64,000 bases of DNA from Climacteris rufus (lineage: Eukaryota; Chordata; Aves; Passeriformes; Climacteridae), in assembly GCA_013398175.1 (NCBI GenBank), contig VZRZ01003109.1, positions 213,417 through 277,416 on the forward strand, written 5' to 3'. Under the pieces are notes generated by a model. It did no database searches. It had not been told where the DNA came from and saw only the letters and a list, made by a program, of their open reading frames with translations. Of this stretch, positions 37,401 to 50,941 are shown piece by piece. Every line of letters starts with the position of its first letter. Position 1 is the first letter of the stretch. Position numbers and translations under genes: made by a program.

Positions 37401-40400
37401 GTCTGCAAGATTTTCCTGAATTTAAACAACACAATGTGGATGTTCCATGTAATTCTGTTCTTTGAGAAAGGCAAGTATTTGTTTCCAACGTGGTTTTAAA
37501 ACAACGGATCTTAGTAATTCTTTTTGTCTTTTCACAGCTCCTCTTGCTCATGAACCATTTTCCACTCTTGCCATGATCTATGAAGACCAGGGTGATATGG
37601 AGAAGTCACTACAGTTTGAACTGATTGCAGCTCACTTAAATCCTAGTGATACTGAGGAGTGGGTTAGACTGGCAGAAATGTCACTGGAACAGGACAATAT
37701 TAAACAAGCTGTTTTTTGCTACACGAAAGGTAGCGTAGCAACCATTTTAATAGTTTAAAATTAATGTTAGGTGCTAATGGCAATAATTTTGTTTTCCTCT
37801 CCTTTCTAATGTAGTTTGCTTCAGTGTACTAAAATTCTTACGCCTCTGTCCGGACTTCGATGAAAGATTAATGGCTCTGTAATATTGGATGTCCTTGCAA
37901 AAACCTTGTGCTTGTCTGTTAACATGGATCAGGGCAGCGAGTGTGAAATCCAGCGCTGCCTTTTCCTAAAGCAGGCTGCTCACGTGCTGCTGCTTCTTCC
38001 TGCAGCTCTGAAATACGACCCGACCAACGTGCGCTACCTGTGGGAGCGCTGCAGCCTGTACGAGCAGCTGGGGGAGCACAAGATGGCCATGGACGGCTAC
38101 CGGCGCATCCTGAACCTGCTCTCGCCCTCCGACGGAGAGCGCTTCATGCAGCTGGCCAGGGACATGGCCAAGTGAGCAGCCTTTACAAATCCTGGCTTCT
38201 GCTTCACCAGAGTTTCTCAAAAGCTGATACTAATAAGCTCCACAGCTGATTCAAGCTTAGCCATGTTGCATTCTGTTAGAGAATAAAATGCAAATAGTAA
38301 TTACCAGATAAATGCCGATAATACACAATTGTATACAAATGCAGTACATTTTTAATGCCTATATGAAATCACTACAGACCTGGAAAGTTATTGCCAGCAA
38401 ATCTGAATGAAGCAAAGTGTTCAGTCTGAAACACAAACCTTTTTTGGTAGAATATAGTTTATATGTCATTTGTAATTAGTTTCTGAAGCAAGTAGGTCTC
38501 CTCCCCTTTTCTGCTGATGAAAACTAAGTCATAGAAGCTTGCCTGATACAGGGAAAGCTTGTGGTTACAGTGTGTAGCTCTTTTTTACTACCTTGTTAAC
38601 TACTTTGTATCGTTGTGGAAAGCTGTGGCCTGTTTCGAAACAGTTTAGGTCTTTCAATTGTCATGTTTGTAAAATGTGCCAGAAAATGCAAGGGTGTGTA
38701 TTACAACAGATTATTACTGAAGGTTCCTGAAGCCAAGTTAATGTTGTACATGATTGAAGCCTGGCTCCTGTGGGGGAGACTGTGATGAAAATTCCAGTAA
38801 CATCCCCTTTCTCACTGTCTTATAACTTCCTCTTGCTAATGAAAGTCTCTGGTAGTAGCCCAAAATAGAAGAAATATGAAAATCCTTTTGCTTCTGTTCA
38901 AAGTACATATTGTCAGTTGTCTCAAATAGCTAGTATCTCATATCTGTGTTTTATAGGAGTTACTATGAAGCCAATGATGTGACCTCTGCTATTGAGATAG
39001 TAGAAGAGGCCTTTACCAAACACCAGAGCCTTGTCTCCATGGAAGATGTTAACATTGCAGCTGAACTCTACATTTCTTCCAAACAGTACGACAAAGCTTT
39101 GGCGGTACGGAGAGTTCGGTGCAGTTGGGTATCATGTTCAGCACCTCTGCCAGTCTCAGCAGAGAGTTGGTGTTGCTGTAGTGCTTAAATATGGTCATGC
39201 TTCTATAATAATAGAGCTCATCAGATACAGACTGCTTGCCATTAGTTCTGTTCAAATTAGCATTTAAATTAATGGTTGGATTGATTTAATAAGTTGAGGT
39301 TTGATAGACTTGTGTGTTATTCGAGGTTTAACATTTTGGGATCCTTCCTCTCCCTCTCTATAGGCCATAATCTTAGTAGCCAGAGAAGACCTTCAGGCTG
39401 GTTTTGTGAGTAATACCAGCAAAGGTCGTTTTCTAAGGGGGAGGTTAAAATCATGACACTGAATGGTCTAATGATTCACATGCAGATTGTTGTGCTTTAT
39501 CTCACCTTGTGTTACAACTAATAATTTATGCATTAAGCATACACTCCAGAAAGACAATACATCTTGACTCTAAGGCATCAGGAATTGGAGAAGATTGCTT
39601 ATCTGTTCCAAATTTGTTAACCCTCACTTTTGAGGCATATTTCCAGCTTGTTTTGATCTGGCTTTGAGAGGGAAGATGTTAGTATTTGGCCATTCTCATA
39701 CTTTCCAAGATAGATTGAAAAGACACTGTAAGTTGGGACTTCTTGTGAACATTCTTCTTTGCTGATATTAAATGACTTAGGTTTTTTTTTTTTCCTCCTT
39801 TACATTTTATTTAGCTCTCTCTCTGTCAGAGCACAGCACCATGAGCCTGCAGACATTTCCTCTGACCCTTCTTTGTACTTCTTCCCTTTTTAAACATCCA
39901 TCAGCCAATTTTATGGACACAGTATTTAGCTACTGGATTTATTAATACAATAGAACAGTAGTTGCAGAACTGTTTCCCTGTTTCTTCTTGAAGGTTCTAT
40001 TTGGGTCTGTTCTTGTGATGGTGTTTGTTGTTCAGGGATAGCTGAAACTGTATTTGAGCTTGTAAACTGAGGCTTAAAAAAAAACTACTCTGTTTGTCAT
40101 TCTTTTGTTGGTGGCAGTTATGACTTAAATACTTACATTTCAATTCATGAGCAAAATACCAAACTGCATTGGGTCTTAGACCAGTGGTCCTTTACACCTC
40201 AGCATTTACTCCCTCACAGCTTCTCATTGGCAAGTTAATGTCTTGAGTTGTCTGTCTTTGGTTTCTTTTTTTTTTAATTAGTTGTTATGTTGGATTATAC
40301 TAGTTTTATTGAGTTACATTTATGCTTATAAACAGGGCTGTTGTTAAAAGTCTGCATGCAGCTGTGAGTTTTATTTAATTGATTCTTTTACCTGAAGCAA

Positions 40401-43400
40401 ACCATATGGTTTCCTTTCAGTATATTTGGCTGAGGAATCCTTGGAGCAGTTTGGAAAGATCTGTGGAGCTTGGCTTTCTTGTACAATCTTCTAGAAGTCA
40501 TTAAAATAAGCTCTAAAGGTTAAACACTTTTCTAGTTGTGATGAAAGTAGCTTGTATTTGCTGAAGAGCAGCTGATTGGATCATCCAAGTAGTCCAAAAA
40601 TAGTGAACAAAAATGTAACATGATCAAACTCGATCCTAGTTAACTAACCCCATATGAAGTGAATGCAGCTTTTCTTCTCATAACTTCTGTGATGTCTAAA
40701 GCAGCTGCCACATAGGCTGATTATTCCATTTATCCTTTAAATCTTTAAAATGATGCAAGTTACTTATCCGTTTTAGGTTATTACAGATTTTACAGGAATT
40801 GTACTTGAAAAAAAAGTACCAGAAAAAAGTGCAACTGAGGAGAAAAAGGGTAAGTAGCTATCAAGTGGTTACTCTGACCCTGTTGTTCATCTGATATGAC
40901 ATCTTTCCATTACCTTTTCAACTCCTGGGTATATTTTGCTGCATGTTGAGAAGCTTTTCTCTATTGAAACTTGTCAATGCTCTTAGTGAGTAATGTGGCA
41001 TGATCTCAGCTTTCTGTAAGAAGTTACTCTGATGTCTAGTTAGCCCTGCTGACTCATTAAAGACAAGGACTGCTCTCCAGGCAACTGGAGGCCTTTGAAA
41101 GTTCTAAACATTCCTCTGAGTGTTTACATCAGACCAGTTATTTCTGCCAGCTAAATAGTTTCTAAAAAAAAGATAAAAAGATAAACTTAGTGGCATCTAT
41201 ACTCAAGATTATCAACCTACGACCTGAGTCAAATGTTGTTTATAAATCCTGCATCTGTTGTTAAAGATCTAACTGAAATCTAGGCATATTAGCTTGTAAT
41301 TTAATAACGTAGGTTGTCATAGGGTAACCTGTTTTATGAAAGTCATTTCATCTGAAAATGTTTATTTAGGCTGTAGGATGAACATAGTGCACCAACTGTA
41401 AAGCAGACAGTCTGTTTTATGATTAAACTAGTTGGTTGGTGCAGTAATCTGACCCAAACCCAATGCAGGTAAGAGATGTTTCTGTTGGCTTTTTGCTTTG
41501 ATGGACCACGTAGAAAATACAGTTCATTTCTCCTGATGGTGACTTCTACCAGATAATTTACAAGAAACTATCCTACAGTGAGTCTAGGAATTAGAACACA
41601 GTGTTTCCAAGTTACCTCCTGTGTGCAATAGGTTAAGAGAAATCTAAAAAAGAGGTTGGTTCTCCACTCTGTTGTTTTGTAACTTTTGTGATGTTTTTAA
41701 CTGCTTCCCCGGTTGTCCTTTAAAAAAAACGAAACAAAACACCACCAAAAAAAAACCCCAGAGCAAAACATAAAACCCCAAACCAAATCAAGAAAAAAAC
41801 AGTCCACTTTTCAGGGTAAGCTGCCAACTGATTATGGATTCAAAAGCAAGTAACTTTTGGCTTAGCTGGTACTACTGTTTAATCTGATAATTTTTAAAAA
41901 AAGATACAGGTGCAGTGGTAGAAACTCAGGAAAGCCAGGAGGCAGTGACTGACGACCAAAGTCATCCAGTTGCTGAATCCAGTACTCCAGGTAAGTAAGT
42001 TATTTTTGTAATTTTGTAGAAGTCTATGAGCTGATCATATGCTCAGGAACCAGCTTGCAATCATGTAACAGTTGGGAGATTTCTAATAGCACAGAAACAG
42101 GGCTTCATCCAGAAGTGATTTTTGTACTGTCTTCTTCCTTCAGAATGTCCTTCTAACCCAGCCAGACACTTTTCATTTTGTAAAAATGTACCAGTAGGTG
42201 AATAGTTCCTCTTGTGCTGGGTATTGCAGTGTTCAGAGAATGATGAATTAGTCTGCATGTTGTGATTTTCAGTAATGGGGTGTGGATGTAGGAGGTAACG
42301 GGAACCTTACATTAGAAATGACAGCTTTCTCAGGTTTTGGCAATCACTCTTTGAATGCCTGATGTACGCATTGAGGTGAAGGAGAACTTAAACAGGGTAG
42401 TTAAGGAGGTGTCACAGACTGCATGTGAAGAACCTCTGATAATGGAGTTTTATTGTGTGATCTTTCATTTGCTAGTGTATTGTCATGTGTAACTACTTTG
42501 TCTCATGTTTGCTTTCTTATCAGATGGCATTCAGTCTACCTGTTGTGTGAAGTTCTGTAGTTAACTGTGTCCAACAGTGTGTTCAGACAGTCCCTGGTAC
42601 ATAGGACTTAGCTTAGCAGGAACAAGTACCTTAATACAGGGTATTTTCTTTAAAAAAACAAGGAGAAGAGGATCATAAATTGCATGAGGAATTGTTCATA
42701 ATGCAGAAGTGCATAAATTGCTAAAGGAAAGCTTTATTAAGCAAGTACATCTGAAGTAGGCAAAGGCTCTAAGCACATCCTGTGGAAGCCTGCTGTTGGA
42801 ATTGATGCAGACTGACAGCACCTGATACCTCACATGGAATGATGAGTGTCAGAGACAGCAGGAGGAAGTTGCTCCAACTCTTGGAAAAGATAGAGGAGGA
42901 GGAGGAGAAGAAGGGTGTACAAACACTTGCTACAGTTGCTAAGAATACTTTCTTCAGTGCAACTGAATGTAGCCTGGAGGGGATGTGGAGCTTGTGAACT
43001 GCTTGTTAAAGCCTCTGGGTTCAGAAAAGAAATTCTTTATCTTGTCACAGCTGCGGAGAAGGTCAGCTGCTGCATACCTGAAGGTATTCCCATAGACATC
43101 ACGGTCAAGCTGATGGTGTGCTTGGTTCACTTGAACATCCTAGAGCCACTCAGTGTAAGTGGAAACCAACTCAGAAGATAGAGAATGTTCTAAGAAATTA
43201 CAAAAGCAAGTAATTGTTGCTGTTTTCATAGACTGAGTTTGTTGAGAGAGCTGCAGAGATTCTTTTTGCTTCTCTCCTGCTGCAAGAGAGAAACCTGTCA
43301 GGCCTGTAATAGCAGAAATAATATCTTTGTCCTTAGAAATTATGTTTGCATAACTAAAGTATTACTAAAGCACGGTAAGGCACAGCCTATGTTCTCTGAC

Positions 43401-46400
43401 AGGCCCAGGACTATGTTGCAAGGTTGTTGAGCACTAAGGAACACCTTTTGACTTTGTTTTAAAGCCAAACTAAATGTGAAGACTGTTCTTTCATAAAGGA
43501 CACTCCTTGCTGATGGACACTTTAGCCCATTGGATGTGTGAAACGTTTAGAACAGAAAAATGTGTCTTTTTTGGGTATTCTGAAATCCAGATCTTTTGTT
43601 TTTCACTTCTAAACTAACACTTAAATAAGTATAATTTGGAGTGCAAATATAATAAAAATCAGAGCATAAAAATGTAAGCTTCCAATAACCATACCGTAGA
43701 GAAATGTTCTCATTGATTATTTGTGCTTCTGGTGTTTTGTGTGTTTTTTTTAAAGCCTCTTTTGACCACTCTGGTGGAACAAAATCCAGAAGAAATGGGT
43801 GACTTGTATTTGGATGTCGCAGAGGCTTTTCTGGATGTTGGAGAATACAACTCAGCACTGCCTCTCCTGAGTTCCCTGGTCTGTTCAGAGCGATACAACC
43901 TGGCTGTTGTCTGGCTCAGGCATGCAGGTGAGAAGAGGCAGGACTGCTGAACATGTGGGGCTGAGAGATGATAATACAATGCTGAGCATTTCCAGGGACC
44001 CTTATCTAAGATCACAGGAATTTTAGGTTGATTGGTTGAATGATAATTGGTATTTATAGAACTATAATTTAAGTTTATCATGACAACTCTGTCAATGAGC
44101 ATTTCTTTGTTCTTCATATACACTAAAATTTACATCAGCTAAAAATACTTTATGTAAGTGAAGCAGCATCTATTCTGCATTTCTTCTTATATCAACTGAT
44201 GACGTTTGAAGTTAAACCGTGAATGCACCAGTGCATATATCTGGGTATTTTCCCTTGATAATACATGTTTTGGGTGGTTTTACTAAAAAGGTCTGTTAAC
44301 TTTCTTGCAAACTTTGAAATCTTCTTTTTCTGCCACTTAAGTGTATTGTTGCTTATGGTATTTCTAGAGTGCTTGAAGGCTTTGGGACACATGGAGCGTG
44401 CTGCAGAGAGCTATGCTAAAGTTGTTGATCTTGCTCCATTGCATCTTGATGCAAGAATCTCACTCTCAACGCTTCAGCAGCAGCTGGGCCGACCTGAGAA
44501 AGCTCTGGAGGCTCTGGAACCAATGTATGATCCAGATACACTGGCTCAGGATGCTAATGCTGCACAGCAGGTGGGAAAAGTGTTCTGTGCTTCCAGTTTA
44601 GGATGTATTATTCTGCCAAACCATGGTAGTGGTCAAAGAAGTCTGCATAAGACCAAGAATTGAGATTTACCTCACTGTGGTGAGCCTTCAGAGCACAGTG
44701 AATTAATCACTACTGTGTCAGGGACATGTCCTCCTGACTTTCTCCCTGACCATTCTATCAGTGTTTCCCCTGTCCCACGTCACTGCTTTTGTACAATGCA
44801 CAAGCTCTTGGCCACCAGGAACCAGTCATGACAGCAGTCACTTTGCATCAAGTTGATCAGCAATTGCTACATCTGAGCTACATGGTGTGGCCTCTACTGA
44901 TTGTAAGCAGAGTTCTGAATCCCCTCTCCAGCAGCACCTTCACCATAGTAAAGAGTCATGCCAATTTTCTCTGAAATTGGAGAATTTGGAACAGTAACTA
45001 CTGCAGGGCACTTTAGGGATAGCTTACCTGCTGCTGCAGATTCTTACAGCTTTCTGGCAGCTCTTACAATCCCACTAGTACTGTACTGAGTCAAAGTTGT
45101 TTGTTTTATAAACCCACTTTCTGTGCAAGAGGTTGAATAACAATGTTCACTGTTGTCCAGGAATTAAAGCTACTCCTCCATCGCTCAACACTGTTGTATT
45201 CCCAAGGCAAAATGTATGGATACATTGACACCTTACTCACAATGCTGGCAATGCTGCTGAAGGTAAGCCAATCTTTCCAAATTGGACAGCTATGACTTGG
45301 GTCAAGACAAACAACAAATGAACTCAGGAGCAAAGCTAGTGGGTTTTTATACATAAATGGTTTCCTATTTTTGTTAGGTAGTAATCTTGCAGGGAGCCTG
45401 CAATACTGATGTTCCTGCCTGTAGTGTTCAGAACAGAGGACTGCTTGTGTGTGTAATTACTGATAGAGTGACTTCAACTCCCTGTTCTCAATGTACATAC
45501 AGCACACTGATTTCTGAAGCTGCTTCTTAACTTTTTAGCAGTCAGCATAGAGCTTTCTTGAGGTGTTGATAGTGGCTTTTATTTCAACAATTTGCTTTTT
45601 AATTTCTTCTATTTTCTTGTGATTAAATGACAAAATAAGAATTTTAGCCAGTAAATACAGTTGTGATGGTTTTGTGTTAGTTGAGTTTTTTTGTTTATTT
45701 TTAAATAGGGAGTGAGGGACGGGAATCTTTAGACCTTCATTTTATCCACCTGATCAGCACCATGACTGTTGTATTGCACTGGTTGAATAGCTGACTATCC
45801 ACATAGTTCTGAAACTGATAGAGGAAAGCATTGTTCTTTTCATGACTGTATGCAAACAGTTTTGGTTTCAGTATATACAGGGATGTTCCAATCCCAGGAA
45901 AAGTCTTTTTGAATAATTTAAAGTGTTTGTATCTTGCTTTTGCTTAGCCCAGTTTGCACTGGAGCACAAGACAATGCAAAGATGATATTCCTGTTGAGAG
46001 TGTTCTCTCTCATGACCTTGCTGTGTGGTGGCACTTCTAAGTCTCAGACTGTTGTGGGATGCAACGTGAGCAAGGTGGATTGGCCATAAAGCTGCCTTTG
46101 TCACAGGATGTTATAATGTAATCTGAAATGCTGCCCTTAAATTTGTTTCTAGGTAGCAATGAGCAGAGCTCAGGTGTGTTTGATATCTAGTTCCAAATCT
46201 GGAGAGAGACACCTCTATCTTATTAAGGTGTCGAGGGATAAAATTTCTGACAATGATGACCAAGAGACAGCAAATTGCGATGCCAAAGGTAACGAATCAC
46301 AGATTGTTTATTCAAAACAAAGCAACAAGGTGAACTCCATAGTTCTGAAAATGATATAAATGTTAGTATTTTGCATGCTAAATCCATGCAGTTCATGTTT

Positions 46401-49400
46401 ACATTGCTTTATTTCTAGGGCTAAGAAGGCAGCAAAACTGAAGATCATATATCTTAAGGGAACAGTCCCCATTCAGAGAAAAGTAGTAAGATTACAGAAT
46501 AATTCAGATTGAGAAGGGCCTCTAGAGATTTTATGGGCCAACATTCTCCTCAGGGCAAATATAATATTACACAAATCTAGAATGTAACCAAAATACATTT
46601 TAAAAGTGGCATGGTTTTTTTTTAAATTGGCCCAGGCTTGGTTGAGCCATCTTCTTGGTTAATACTACCTGTTCTTAAGCACTGTCCGGTAAATTAGGAA
46701 GAGTAACTTTACTGCATTCATGTAGTATGTTTACAGCTTGAACTGTGTGTATTGCTTGCCCTTTGTTCCCACATTTTGAGTGGTTTTTTTCTGGTCTTTT
46801 ACAAACTGCCCTTAAACTGATAAAAAGTACATACTTCTTATTAACTGTTAGTGCTACAATGTGTTTTGAACATATCAGTTTGATGTACACACCTATTTTT
46901 AAAAAAATTATATTTCTTGTTCTAATTTTTCTCAATTTTCTGGCTCCAATGCTTTTAGCAATTTTTGCTGTTCTCACAAGTGTTCTGACAAAGGATGACT
47001 GGTGGAACCTCCTCCTGAAGGCCATCTATGCCTTGTGCGACCTCTCCCGGTACAAGGAGGCAGAGCTGCTGGTGGATTCCTCACTGGAATATTACTCATT
47101 TTATGATGATAGACAAAAGCGCAAGGAGCTGGAGTACTTTGGGCTCTCTGCTGCAATTCTGGACAAGAACTTCAGAAAAGCTTACAACTATATCAGGTGG
47201 GCTACTGAGAAGGCAGAGCAGTCTCTTCTCCTTCTGTAAGGCTGCAGTCATACTGCTGGTAATACTGCTGGAGGAGGCAGGCTGGTGCTTTTCAGCTTTG
47301 TTGAAAAGAGATAAGGCTGCTGAAACTGAAGGAGCTTTCCAATAGCTTCAGATTCCAAAAAATGCACAATGCAGTAGGTTGGTTGATTTGGTCAGAACCA
47401 TTGGTCCTGTTTTTTGCTCTCATCTTTGCCTCAGTCACTGGCCTTCTCTCTTTGAATGCCTGTTCTTTGTTATCTTCCCTGAACTGCTGAGATTTTATTG
47501 AAGAGGCAGTATTTACCACCTAGCATTGACTAATTTTTTGTATACTTCTCATTCTGTAGAATCATGGTAATGGAAAATGTCAATAAGCCTCAGCTGTGGA
47601 ACATCTTCAATCAAGTCACTATGCAGTCTCAGGATGTCCGTCACCATCGCTTTTGTCTCCGCCTGATGCTGAAAAATCCTGACAATCACGTGCTGTGCGT
47701 CCTGAACGGGCACAATGCCTTTGTGTCTGGCAGTTTCAAACATGCTCTTGGTAATATCAACAAATAGAACAAGTGAAAGTTTATAAAAAGAGGAAGATCT
47801 TTTTTTTTTTACATCAGAAAATTATAGGTTCATAGTGCTAGTCTGGTGCTTTAATTATTTTACAAATTACAAATCACAGCATTGCTGAAGAGTTTTGCTA
47901 ATAAAAATTAAGCTGGCACGTTTCAAGTTTAGCACACATTGCAAATATAACTAACTTGCAAAGATAATTGAAAGCTAATGATGATAATAAGGACAGAACC
48001 AGCTCAATTTAAATAGCAAATACAGCTGGTTGCACGTTTCAAAGAGGCCTTTGAAGCAAACCTACTGCTTTCTCCAAATATCACATTTAAGTGCCATCAA
48101 GGACCGTGTTTGCCTTCTAAGTCTGACTGTTTTCTGCTTTCATTTTTACTTCACACTGCATTATTCCTTCAGCATCCACGGAGTGCTAAAAGTATACAAT
48201 TTTATTCCCTGTTTTTTCCTGTGTATTTTGATTAGGTATATTAAACCATTTCTTTTCTTAGTTCATATTTCTAATTCAAAGGTTTTCTTTTTTGCCCTTA
48301 AAAGTCTTAATGCTTTTCACAATCAACATCTTGATTCATTTATTTGCTTTTAGGACAGTATGTGCAAGCCTTTCGTGCAAACCGAGATGAACCTCTGTAC
48401 AGTCTTTGTATTGGCCTGACTTTCATCCACATGGCCTCTCAGAAATATGTGCTGAAAAGGCATGCTCTTCTAGTACAGGTGAAGTAGTGTGATTGTTTTT
48501 ACCCATAGTGTCCCCTGGCTTTGTATCTTGCAGATGGTTATGGCTAGAGCATAATCTGTTTAAATAATTTTTCATCATTAATATGGCATGTCAGAAGAGG
48601 GAAATGGCAAAACATGAGCACAGATGAATATACTTTTGAACTATAGTTAACACCCATCTGAAGCTCTGCTCCTTATGGGTCAGTTACTCACATCGATGCT
48701 GCCAGCTGTTTGTGAAAATATTACCCATTTCTTGATGGCTGTAGTATGGATTTTCTTCCAAATTTGTCTTGGCTTGCCTTGCTCTGAAGAAGTGCTGTAG
48801 AGTTTTATCTGTGCCACATGCATTTCTTAGATATGTCTCATAAACTGCATTGTTGAAGCAAATTTTACAGACTTAGAAAGTGGCATTTTTTGTGCCTCTT
48901 CCCCTTTTAGGTTTCTCTTACAGCTCTCTTTGTAATAAAGATCTTGTGAGCTCCAGTTTAGGCTGCCCACAGTTTTTCAGCTTCCTTATTCACATTTTTC
49001 TTTCATCTGCAAGATCCAGTTACAAACCATGGGCTGAGTATTCCCAAACAGAATCTTGAAAGTAATTTCCTCTACTTTCCACCAAGTATTTTCATTAACT
49101 TTTGAAATACCTTTTAATTCCTATAGCTGCTGAGCTCAGAGTCAGCACAATATGGTGATGATCCTGAGCTCTTGTGGCTTCTGAAATTGCTGAAAGACTG
49201 TAGCTTGCACTGATTTTGATAAAAGCTACAGGTCCCCAGTAACACAAAACTGGTTACAACAGTGTCCAACTTCAAGACATTTTGAACTTACAAACTTTGG
49301 CCTACTTTAATATTTTTATCCACTTTTCTCTATAATCAGCCTGCCTTTCTTACAGGGGCTGCCCTGTTCTCCTTTAATAACATACTTGAACGATGTCCTA

Positions 49401-50941
49401 TTTATGTTACCCCCTGGCAATACAGTTCCCTGCTCTCTCTCTCCTCATTTTTTGCTTACTATACTCAGTAATTTTACATCATTTCTTGCTGCTAAGGTAG
49501 TTAATTAGTAATTCAACCACAGTGACCTACTGGTGACCTAAATTATGATCATTAGCTGCTTGTGTCTGAACTAATTCCTCATATTGAAGGAGGTACGTTC
49601 TCTGATTACCAACATGGTCCCTAGAAAGAAGGTCCTCTATTTGCAACAGAATCATCACACTCCAAAGTGGTAACAAAACAAAATGTACAGGAGGGAAGGG
49701 AAAAGTGTGCTCTCTTTGTCTTGCAGGGATTCTCCTTCCTTCACCGCTACTTGGACCTGCGGGGACCATGTCAGGAGTCTTTCTACAACCTTGGCCGTGG
49801 CCTTCACCAGCTGGGATTGCTGCACCTGGCAATCCACTATTACCAAAGAGTACTTGAACTTCCTCCTCTCACCTTAGAGGTACTGTAGCTTTGAAAGTTA
49901 TGTACAGAGCATAAAGTCAGGAAAATGTGAAGAATTTCTTAGTCATGGTTAAAATAGGTACAGAAAATTTTTGTAGCTGAGTTTCCTTCACTTTCAACTT
50001 TAATTCCTTGTTGTTGGAAGCCCAAATCTGATTGTCACCTGAAAATGTATTTTTTAAGCATGTGTTAAGTTCAAAGGTCTATAAATTTTGAAGGATTTAC
50101 TCATAGGCTGAAGTAGCAGCAAAAAGGATTGCTAAACAACTTTACCTGAGTAAGTAGCTGACCTTTCTGTATATTACATGCAATAAATTATAACAGAAAG
50201 TTCTGTGCAGCCATGCTATAAGACAGCATGCTGGAGCAAGATGAACCAGTATTAGGAATGCCTAATTGCATCTGAGCCATGGTTTAGCTCTAATTGATCT
50301 GTATTAGATCCTAATTGACATGTCATGTCAATGCCATTTACAGGTCAAGTCTGAGAGAAAGTTTTTGCCTAGGTCTGGCATGGGTAGGTAGAAACATTAG
50401 AAGTGTGTTTAGAAACTGGGCAGGGTTGGTAAAGTAGGAGCCATGGGTCTTAGTCCTGGAGTTCAGAGCAGCAATCTTGTGACCCTGTAAAAGAGGCAGG
50501 CAGTGTTCACATTCTGATTGGAGGAAAAAATGCTTTACATACAAAGACAAATTAAGATAGTACATTCCTGGTTTATGAGCTGGCTAACTTACAGCTCATG
50601 TTTTGAGTGTGTAATTTTATAACTCTTTGGTGATTCCACATGATGTGGAAACTCCTTAAAGAGGGACAGCACAAGGAATGCACCTTCTGCTTCCATACAG
50701 GTGAAAGCCTATATTAACCATGAATGTGTGATTTGATTCCACTGTAATGGCTACTCATGTTTCAAGTTTTATACTATTTTTGCATATTGATAACTTCTTT
50801 TAATCATTATTTTTGCAGGGAATAGAAACTGATCAGACAGACTTGAGAAGAGATGCTGCCTTTAACTTGTCGCTTATTTACCAGAGCAGTGGGAATACCA
50901 GAATGGCTCGGACTTTGTTGTACACCTATGCAGTTGTGTGA
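33999..50941 (+). CDS. GTF3C3: GTF3C3, general transcription factor IIIC subunit 3 (TFIIIC102), complete
   Basis: GTF3C3 is the TPR subunit of TFIIIC. TFIIIC binds the A and B boxes of tRNA-type genes and recruits TFIIIB for RNA polymerase III. Exons: 33999-34097, 35157-35259, 36333-36526, 36915-37038, 37538-37729, 38006-38171, 38957-39104, 40777-40849, cassette 41910-41990, 43051-43154, 43756-43927, 44368-44570, 45161-45262, 46153-46288, 46959-47196, 47560-47750, 48354-48478, 49727-49879, 50819-50941. The protein is 881 residues without the cassette and 908 with it; human is 886. The start MSGFSPELIEYLEGKISFEE matches the family. Order: short N-terminal segment, acidic run (residues 90-106), first TPR group (about 140-345), variable linker with the cassette, second TPR group to the C-terminus. 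All phases agree. Identity is near certain. Confidence 0.97.
36333..36526 (+). CDS. GTF3C3: GTF3C3 exon 3, ending in a GC donor
   Basis: The exon starts after CTCAACCAG and carries the acidic run and the conserved segment QPTAGDVFVLEMVLNRETKK. The frame needs the exon to end at AAA (36526), followed by GCAAGT, a GC-type donor. The next exon starts GAG AAA AGA at 36915, giving the conserved MMKEKRPRSKLPRALRG. The nearby GT at 36531 would break the frame with either possible acceptor. Confidence 0.88.
36398..36448 (+). repeat. GTF3C3: GAA/GAG-rich tract coding the acidic run of GTF3C3
   Basis: Seventeen codons in a row are acidic (16 Glu, one Asp), giving residues 90-106. The tract is a purine-only GAA/GAG/GAT repeat and may vary in length. 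An acidic run of similar position is known in mammalian GTF3C3. Confidence 0.9.
38006..38171 (+). CDS. GTF3C3: GTF3C3 exon 6, unusually GC-rich
   Basis: The exon encodes a TPR part of the first array (NVRYLWER, then KMAMDGYRRILNLL and SDGERFMQLARDMAK). Nearly every third codon position is G or C, unlike neighbouring exons, which use many A/T-ending codons. Splice sites are normal (TCCTGCAG and GTGAGC). Confidence 0.9.
41721..41800 (+). repeat. A-rich low-complexity tract upstream of the cassette exon
   Basis: About 80 bases are almost only A and C with long A runs. It lies 110 bases upstream of the GTF3C3 cassette exon. Confidence 0.8.
41910..41990 (+). CDS. GTF3C3: Likely 27-codon cassette exon of GTF3C3
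   Basis: The exon lies between an AG at 41908-41909 and a strong CAG|GTAAGT donor. It is 81 bases, phase 1 on both sides, and open in frame. It adds a polar segment (VVETQESQEAVTDDQ, then HPVAESST) to the linker between the two TPR groups. Skipping it joins EEKK to AAEKVSCCIPEG, which by recall aligns without gaps to the human linker. So this looks like an optional exon. The acceptor is weak: the upstream tract is A-rich, not pyrimidine-rich. Confidence 0.65.
46491..46675 (-). mobile_element. CR1 LINE 3' fragment, antisense
   Basis: TTACAGAATAATTCAGATTG followed by AGAAGGGCCTCTAGAGATTT matches the antisense CR1 3' end seen throughout bird genomes. It lies in a GTF3C3 intron. It is divergent and its right edge is uncertain. 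Confidence 0.5.

Noticed and set aside
38510..38560. Possible C/D snoRNA in a GTF3C3 intron (TGATGA followed by CTGA)
   Set aside because: The two boxes are only about 25 bases apart and no terminal stem was found, so it does not fit a snoRNA.
43710..44123. 137-codon minus-strand ORF
   Set aside because: It is antisense to GTF3C3 exon 11 (43756-43927) and shows no splice signals of its own.
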